Shown here piece after piece: positions 23,001 through 32,000 of a DNA stretch of 64,000 nucleotides. The translations under genes and the position numbers were made by a program. Source of the DNA: Lentimicrobium sp. (GTDB lineage Bacteria; Bacteroidota; Bacteroidia; Bacteroidales; Lentimicrobiaceae); contig JAMLHF010000007.1 in assembly GCA_023957275.1 (NCBI GenBank), positions 1-64,000 on the forward strand. The letters run 5' to 3'. The notes below the pieces were generated by a model. That model was given only the letters and a program-made list of their open reading frames with translations, ran no database searches and had not been told where the DNA came from. Positions within the stretch are counted from its first letter, which is position 1; each line of letters starts with the position of its first letter.

Positions 23001-26000
23001 GAACACTGGTGAATGCAACATCACTCACACCCACTTATATTCCTTCAAATGCAGACCGGGTAGCAGGTTCAGTAAATCTGACACTGACCCTTCAGGGCGC
23101 TGCACCTTGCTTCGGCTCGCATACCGATGCCATGACACTGACCATCAGCTCCTTACCCACAGGTTTACCGGTAATCAGCGGACCGCAGGATGTATGTGCC
23201 GGCCAGACAGGAGTTGCTTATTCAGTAATTCCTGTACAATACGCTACTTCTTACAGCTGGATTCTTCCTTCGGGAGCCACCATTGTTGCCGGAGCCAACA
23301 CTTCCAACATAGTGGTTGATTTCTCGATGTCGGCAGTATCCGGTAACATTTATGTAACCGCTTCAAGTGCATGCGGAAGCGGCCCTGTTTCAGCTGCTTA
23401 TGCTGTAACTGTCAGTCCTCTGCCCGGAAATCCAGGTATAATTATGGGACCTGCTACCATTTGCCAGAATACTTCAGGAGTTATTTACTCAATCAATACT
23501 GTAAGCGGCGCAACAGCCTACCAGTGGACAGTTCCCACAGGAGCAACTATAGTTGCAGGAACCGGTACCAACACCATTACTGTTGATTACTCAACAACTG
23601 CCATTTCAGGCGATATCACTGTGACCCCACAGAATTCGTGCGGAAACGGCAATACTTCAACCCTGGCGATAACCGTTAATCCTATGCCTGTTGCTCCGGT
23701 AATCACCGCCAACGGACCCATTGAATTCTGCGAAGGAGGAAGTGTTGAACTTACTGCAACTGCAGGTTATGCTTCTTATCTCTGGTCGAACGGCATGACC
23801 ACCCAAAGCATTACTGTAACTGCTTATGGCATTTATTCAGTGGTAGCCACTGATGCAGCTGGTTGCGCAAGCCTTCCTTCAAATGAAATAACCGTAAATG
23901 TTCACATGCTGTTTGTTCCCGATGTAACCGCCAGCGGACCCACCGACCTTTGTCAGGGCGAAAGCGTGATCCTCTCTGCACCTGCAGGATATGCATCCTA
24001 TCTCTGGAATAACGGACAAACCTCACAAAGTATCACTGTTACGACGGCCGGAGTATATAATGTTACCGTAACCGATGCCTTTGGCTGTACCAGCCTGCCT
24101 TCGGCAGATATTAACGTTACAGTGAATCCTTTACCTTCAACCCCGGTAATTACACCCGACGGACCACTCAACTTCTGCGCAGGAGGCAATGTAACCCTTT
24201 CGGCACCGGCCGGATATGCATCCTACCTGTGGTCAAACGGTGAAACTACCCAGAGCATTCTGGTTACTTCAAGCGGAGTATTCTCGGTAACAGTAAGTGA
24301 TCTTTCCGGATGCACCAGCTTGCCATCGGCATCGGTAACCGTTAATGTGAATCCTTACCCTGCAACGCCGGCCATTGTTGCCAATGGCCCGACTACATTC
24401 TGCAACGGGGGCAGTGTGGAGCTTACCGCAACCCCGGGATATGCTTCATATCTCTGGTCAAACGGCGCCACCACCCAAAGCATAACTGTAACAGAAACCG
24501 GATCATATACCGTAATTGTAACCGACAACATCGGTTGTTCAAGTCAGCCATCGGCACCGGTAAGTGTAACAGTACTGCAGCCACCCACACCAACCATCGT
24601 AGCCAACGGACCATTGATGTTCTGCAGCGGCGGCAGCGTTGTGCTCACAGCTCCGGCCGGATATGCAGCGTATCTGTGGTCTAACGGAGAAACTACCCAA
24701 AGTATTACCGTCACTGTTTCCGGAAGTTATACGGTTCAGGTAACCGATGCCAACGGATGTCTCAGTGATCCTTCAAATATTATTGATGTTACTGTTTATT
24801 CGCCTGCAACACCTCCGGTGATCGTAGCGCTCGGCCCCACAACCATCTGCGATGGTGAATCGGTAACCCTCTCAGCTCCTGCCGGATATTCGGCCTATTT
24901 CTGGAACAACGGACAATCCACGCAGAATATCCTGGTAAGCACCGCCGGAAATTATTTTGTCACGGTAACTGACGCGAATGGTTGCACATCGGCACCTTCC
25001 AATACAATAACAGTAACGGTAATTCCTCAACCTGATGCGGATGCCGGATCGAATGCAAGCATTTGTGCCGGATCGGATTACACCATCACCGGAGCCTCAG
25101 CCAGTAATTATTCCACCCTCTTATGGACAAGTTCCGGATCAGGCTACTTTGTGAACAACGGGAACCTCGATGCAACCTATGTGCCTTCGGCCGGCGATAT
25201 TTCAACCGGTAGCGTAATGCTTACGCTTTCGGCCGTCGGATTCGGACCCTGCACCATGGCAGCAGAAAGTTCCATGCTGCTGAGCATATCCAATGCGCCC
25301 ACAGCTTACGCCGGGACTGACTTCAACATCTGCGAAGGCGGCAACATCAATATTTCTCTTGCCACTGCCAGTAATTATCAATCTGTAAGTTGGTCAACCA
25401 CCGGTTCGGGCCTGTTCCTGAACGGTAATACGCTTACACCAACCTACATCCCCAGCGCACTTGACATCAGCAGCGGACTGGTTTCCCTTACATTAACCGC
25501 CTGGCCAATGGCTCCATGTGCCAATCCGGCAACGGATGCCATTTTGGTAACAATAAACCGTGCACCCCAGGTGTTTGCAGGCAACAACACAAGTCTTTGC
25601 CCGCCTGACCAATACACCACCCTTGATGCCACGGCAAGCAATCACACCCACCTGCTCTGGACAACCAATGGTACCGGAACGTTTACCGATCCTACTTCAT
25701 TGGTGACCGTATACAGCCCGAGTGCTGCCGACATCAGCAACGGATCGGTAACCCTGACACTCACCGGCTACGCAAACAGCCCGTGTTCAAATGTCAGTGA
25801 CGATATCGTTCTTGTTCTCGTGCCCTCCCCTGTAGCAGATGCCGGACCTGACCGCCTGATCTGTGAAGGTGAAAACGTTATTGTCAACGGAACTGCAACA
25901 GGATACCAGTCTGTCTTCTGGACAACTTCTGGCAGTGGTACCATTGTCAACGGAAATACATTAACACCAACCTACATTCCGAGTGTTGCCGACATCAACA

Positions 26001-29000
26001 ACGGGTGGGTGACACTTACCCTTACAGCAAATCCGTTGGCTCCGTGCGCAGTACAGGCCATTGATGCCATGCAGCTGAACATCACCCGGACTCCTACGGT
26101 ATTTGCAGGCAGCGACATCAGTTTATGCCCGGCAGACCCTTATACCACAAGCACTGCAACAGCTTCAAACTATAGCTACATTGAGTGGACAACCACCGGC
26201 ACAGGCACTTTCTCGGGCCCCAACAACCTGGTAACCGTTTACACCCCGTCAGCAGCAGATATTACCAATGGTACTGTTACCCTGACTTTGACAGGATATG
26301 CAAACAGCCCGTGTTCAGCGGCAAGCAGCAATATTGTGCTGTTGCTTTCGAATCCTCCGGCAGCCGATGCCGGCCCTGATCACCTGATCTGCGAAGGCAG
26401 CATGGTAAGTATTACCGGAGCATCTGCTTCCAACTACCAATCACTGAACTGGGCTACTTCCGGAACCGGAACATTTATCAACGGCAATTCACTCACCCCA
26501 ACCTACCTCCCGAGCATTGCCGATATCACAAACGGCACAGTAATCCTGAGCCTGACAGCAACCCCGGTTTCTCCATGTGCAACCGCCGCCAGTGATGCGA
26601 CCACCGTCACCATTTCGCGCAATCCTCAGATCTTTGCCGGTGACGATACCACCCTTTGTCCGGCAGGTCCGTACACCACCGCTTCTGCCACAGCTGCTTT
26701 TGCAGCCATGCTTGAGTGGAGCAGCAACGGAACCGGATCCTTCAGCGATGAATATGCACTGGTAACAATTTACAATCCGTCAGCACAGGATATCGCCAAC
26801 GGAACCGTAACCCTTACCCTTACAGGTTATGCCAACGCTCCATGCGGCAATGTCAGCGACGATATAATCCTGAATCTCTCCATGCCTGCAGCAGTCAATG
26901 CAGGTGCAGACGTGACCATTTGCGAAGGAATGCAGCATACCATTTCCGGAGCTTCCGCTTCAAACTATCAGTCAATCAGCTGGATAAGCAGTGGAACCGG
27001 AGTGATTATGAACGGCAATACGCTGAACCCCACTTACATCCCCAGCATGGCAGATATTACCAACGGGGGAGTGATTCTCAGTCTGATTGCCACACCGCTG
27101 GCCCCATGCACCGGAAATGTGACCGATGCCATGCAGTTGACCATTGTACGCACGCCTCAGGTATTTGCCGGAAACGATGCGGCCATCTGTCCTCCCGGAT
27201 CCTATACCATCAGCGATGCAACGGCCTCGAATTATCTGGCGTTGCAGTGGACCAGCAGCGGCACAGGAAGTTTTTCGAACAATGCCACCCTGGTTACCAT
27301 TTACAATCCATCACCGGAAGATATCGCCGCAGGCACGGTGACCCTGACGCTGACAGCTTTTGCCGGCTCCCCCTGTGCCAATGCTTCTGATGACATTGTT
27401 CTCTACTTTGTACCTGAAGCTATGGTCAACGCCGGCGCCGATGCAGTGATCTGCGAGGGTTCCCAGTTTATGGTTACCGGAGCTTCAGCCGCCAACTATT
27501 CAAATCTTACCTGGAGCACCAGCGGAACCGGAGTTTTCGTGAACAACGGAACCGTAACACCTACCTACATCCCGAGCGGAGCTGATATCAGCAACGGTAT
27601 GGTGATACTCACACTTACCGCTGATCCCGTTGCCCCCTGTTCCATTCAGGCTGCCGACGCCCTCATTCTCACGATTAACGCTGCTGCCCAGGCCAATGCA
27701 GGTCCAAACGGACAGGCATGCTATGGTGACAACTTCTATCTTGCAGGAGCCTCAGCAGCAAATTATTCCGATATTCTCTGGACCAGCTCGGGTACGGGAA
27801 GCTTTACCAATCCTACCGAGGTAAATGCAACCTACATCCCTTCGGCTGACGACCTTGCCGCAGGAAATGTTACCCTGACGCTGACAGCCTTTGGCAACAG
27901 CCCCTGCGGGGATCAGTCTGACTTTATGGTACTTTCCATCACCCCCGGCGCTAGCGTTGATGCAGGTGATGACCTGAATATCTGCTTTGGCCCCGCACCT
28001 GTTTCCGGAGCAACCGCCACGAATTATTCAAGTCTGCAATGGACGGTTTCATTCGGATCAGGCATGCTGGTGAACGCCGGCAACATCATGCCAACCTATA
28101 TTCCAGGTGCCGCTGACCTGACAAACGGATATGTGATCCTCACACTTACCGTCAATCCGCTGGCTCCCTGTACCGATCCGATCGCCGATAACAAGACCCT
28201 TACCATCAGTGAAACACCGCTGGTCGATGCAGGACTTGATGAAACCATCTGCGAAGGTTCGACCTATACCATCAACGATGCCTCAGCATCAAACTACGCA
28301 ATGCTGATGTGGAGTTCATCGGGAACCGGTACCTGGGTAAACGTCAATACCCTGAATCCTACCTATACGCCGAGCGCAGCCGATATTGCTGCCGGTTCGG
28401 TAGTGCTGACACTTTCCGCTACCAATGGCGCCTGTCCCCAGATATCGGATTACAAGCAACTGAACATTCAAAGGGAGGTTATGGTTAACGCAGGTATGGA
28501 TGATGCTATTTGTGAAGGATCATCCTATATGCTGATGACTGCCTCGGCTGCAGGATACAGCAATCTGCTGTGGTCAACATCAGGTTCGGGAACCTTTAGC
28601 AATGCCAATGCTCTAAATCCGGAATATATCCCAAGCCCGGCCGATATCGCTGCCGGCAGCGTAGTGCTGACTTTAACCGGTATTTCATCCATGCCATGTT
28701 CAGGAAGCGATTCCGATGATATGACATTGTTTATCAGATACGCTCCGGTAGCCGATGCAGGCACCGACGGGCAGATCTGCCAGGGAGAACAGTACATCAT
28801 TGCCGATGCGATCGCCTACGATTATGCTACGGTTATCTGGACCACAAGCGGTACCGGAACTTTCATCAACGGATCATCGCTCACGGCAACCTATATCCCC
28901 AGCCCGGCCGATATTTCCGCTGGCAGTGTCACCCTGACGCTGGTTGCTTCCAATCCACCATGTGCCGATGCTACCGACAGCCAGTCTCTAACCATTGTTC

Positions 29001-32000
29001 CGTTGGCACAGGTAAACGCCGGACCGGATGCAACAATCTGCAAGCTTTGCAGCCACACGGTTTCCGGAGCATCTGTCTCCAATGCCTTAAACTTTAGCTG
29101 GTCGTCCACCGGGACCGGGACCTTTGTAAATGGCAATACCCTTACCCCGACCTATCAACCAGACGCCGGAGACATTTCCAACGGCTCGGTCACACTGATT
29201 CTGACGGCTGAGAGCGCTTCAGGTTGCGGCAGTTACAGCGATGAAATGGTCATCTACATCAACCAGACTCCGGATCTCGAATTTACCTGGAGCCCTGTTT
29301 GTGCCGGCCAGCCTACCGATTTCGTGGTTGATCCTTCGGTTACTGACATCAATGCAATTGCTGTATGGCACTGGAATTTCGGCGACGGATTTTATTCCAA
29401 TGAAATGAATCCGACGCACACCTTCCCGGCCCCGGGCGTATATAATGTAACACTCACAGCCACTGATACTTCAGGATATTCATCCTTACTCACTCACATC
29501 GTTGAGATCAACAGCACGCCCATCGCCTTCTTCAGCTTCGATACCCCCAACTGCATGGGAGAATCAACACAGTTCCACAACCTGTCATCGACTGAAAATG
29601 GCTATATTACACGCTGGGTATGGAATTTCGGCGACGGATCTGCAACGGATACCATATACTTCCCCAATGATCCAAATGTTGAGCACACCTATGCCAATCC
29701 GGGCATCTTTGAAGTAACGCTCAATGTGCTGAACTCCTATGGCTGTGAAAACACCTGGTCAACACAGGTAACGGTTACACCCAATCCGGTTGCCAATTTC
29801 TACTATACTACCGTTTGCGAAGACCTTCTGGTGAATTTCCAGGATGCCTCCTTCCCCAACGGGGCAGGCAATGTAGTGAGCTGGGCATGGAATTTTGACG
29901 ATCCCGCTTCCGGAATCTTCAACACATCCGACCTTGAAGATCCGCAGCACCTCTTCAGTGCACCCGGCACCTATAATGTGACCCTTACAGTTACCAATTT
30001 CAACAACTGTACAGGTACCATCACCAAGGAAATCACCGTGGGAGAACTGCCTCCGGTGGAATTCACCTGGGAAACCTCATGCGCTGAATCCCTTACCAGC
30101 TTCTTTGCCGACGCTACTGTAATAAATGTAAATGCAATTGCAGAGTACTTGTGGGAATTCGGTGACGGCGGTCAGTCGAACCTGCAGGATCCTCAGCATA
30201 TGTATGCCGCTGCCGGAGAATACACTGTTGTATTGACTGTAACCGATACCGCAGGATGCAGCAATTCGGTAAGCCATCTGGTTTCTGTCAGCGCGTTACC
30301 GGTTGCCTTCTTCAGCTTCAGCGAGCCTAGCTGCTATGAGACCACAACCATTTTCAATGATCTGTCATACGCTTCAAGCGGATATATAACAGAATGGGAA
30401 TGGATTTTCGGAGATGGTAACAGCGAAACGGTGACATTCCCCGGCAATCCGAACGTTGAACACCAATATGCCAATGCAGGTGTTTACAATGTCACCCTGA
30501 ACATCACCACATCTGAAGGTTGCGAAAACACCGTTACCCGCCAGGTAGTGGTTGCTCCCAATCCGGTAGCCAACTTTGATGCTGCCACGGCTTGTCTCGG
30601 CGAACCGGTTGTATTTACCGACCTTTCGCAGACCAACGGCGGCGGAAACATCATCAACTGGGCCTGGGATTTCGGCGACCCGACTTCAGGGGTAAACAAC
30701 ACTTCAACGCTGCAAAATCCATCGCACACGTATGCACAACCCGGCACATATACAGTCAGCCTGATTGTGACAACAACCAACACCTGTGCCGACACAACTA
30801 CCATGGACATTACCATAGCACCGGCTCCGGTTGTTGACTTCGTATTTACCAATGCCTGTTCAAACGATACCATTCAGTTTACCAGTTCTACCTTTGTAAA
30901 TCCCGCTACCACCCTCACCTGGTTCTGGGAGTTCGGCGACGGCACCACTTCGGTGGAAGCTGATCCTCAGCATATCTATGCTACTCATGGTATTTTCACC
31001 GTCAGCCTGACCATTACCGATGACCAGGGTTGTACTGCAACAGCTGTTCATCCGGTAAGTGTGGTTCCCGGCCCGCAGGCAATGTTTGGATTCAATGCAC
31101 CGGCCTGTTCCGGCTCAGAAGTGCAGTTCAACGACCTGTCCGTAACCAATGGCAGCGTGATCACCTCATGGTTCTGGGACTTCGGTGACGGCAATACACA
31201 ACTGGTCACCGCGCCGGGCAACCCGAATGTAAGTCATGTTTATGCCAGTGCCGGTGTATATACCGTAACACTGACCATAACAAACCTGCAGGGTTGCGAT
31301 GCTTCTGCAAGCATGAATGTGGTGATTGTACCCGGCCCTGTCGCTGAATTCACTTTCGACGAAGGTTGCCAGGGAACGCAGGTGGCATTTACCGACCTTA
31401 CAGCTACCAATGGCGGAACAACCCTGGTGCAGTGGCTCTGGAACTTCGGCGATCCTGCTTCAGGCATAGCCAACACCTCCAATCTGCAGCATCCGGTACA
31501 TATCTTCAATGCCGCCGGGACCTACACGGTAACCCTTGAGGCAACAAGTGCCAGCGGATGTATCAGCAGTGTACAGCACGATGTGGTCATCACACCTCCG
31601 CCGGCTGTGGCCTTTATCATCTCCTCCGGCACCTGCGTCAGCGAACCGGTAACATTCGAGCCTGATACCGCGATTATGGATCTTTCCTCCATTGCATCTT
31701 TCGAATGGAACTTCGGTGACGGAACTCCTGTTTCAAATGTCACTTATCCGGTTCATGTGTACAACGTTGCCGGTAGTTTCCAGGTAACGCTTACCGTATT
31801 CAACAACGACGGCTGCTCCAACAGCATCACACAAACCGTGAACATCGGCGCCATCCCTGTAGCCGCCTTCAGCTTTGTAAGTGGCTGTACAGGAAACACA
31901 ACCAGTTTCAGTGACCTGTCATATGCTGTAACCGGTGAACAAATCATAAGCTGGTTCTGGAACTTCAACGATCCGAATGCAATGCCCGGTACAGATACTT

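Noticed and set aside
12512-29275. Regular spacing of about 265 bp considered as a CRISPR or DNA satellite
   Set aside because: The repeats are in frame, conserved in protein and diverged at third positions, so they are protein modules.
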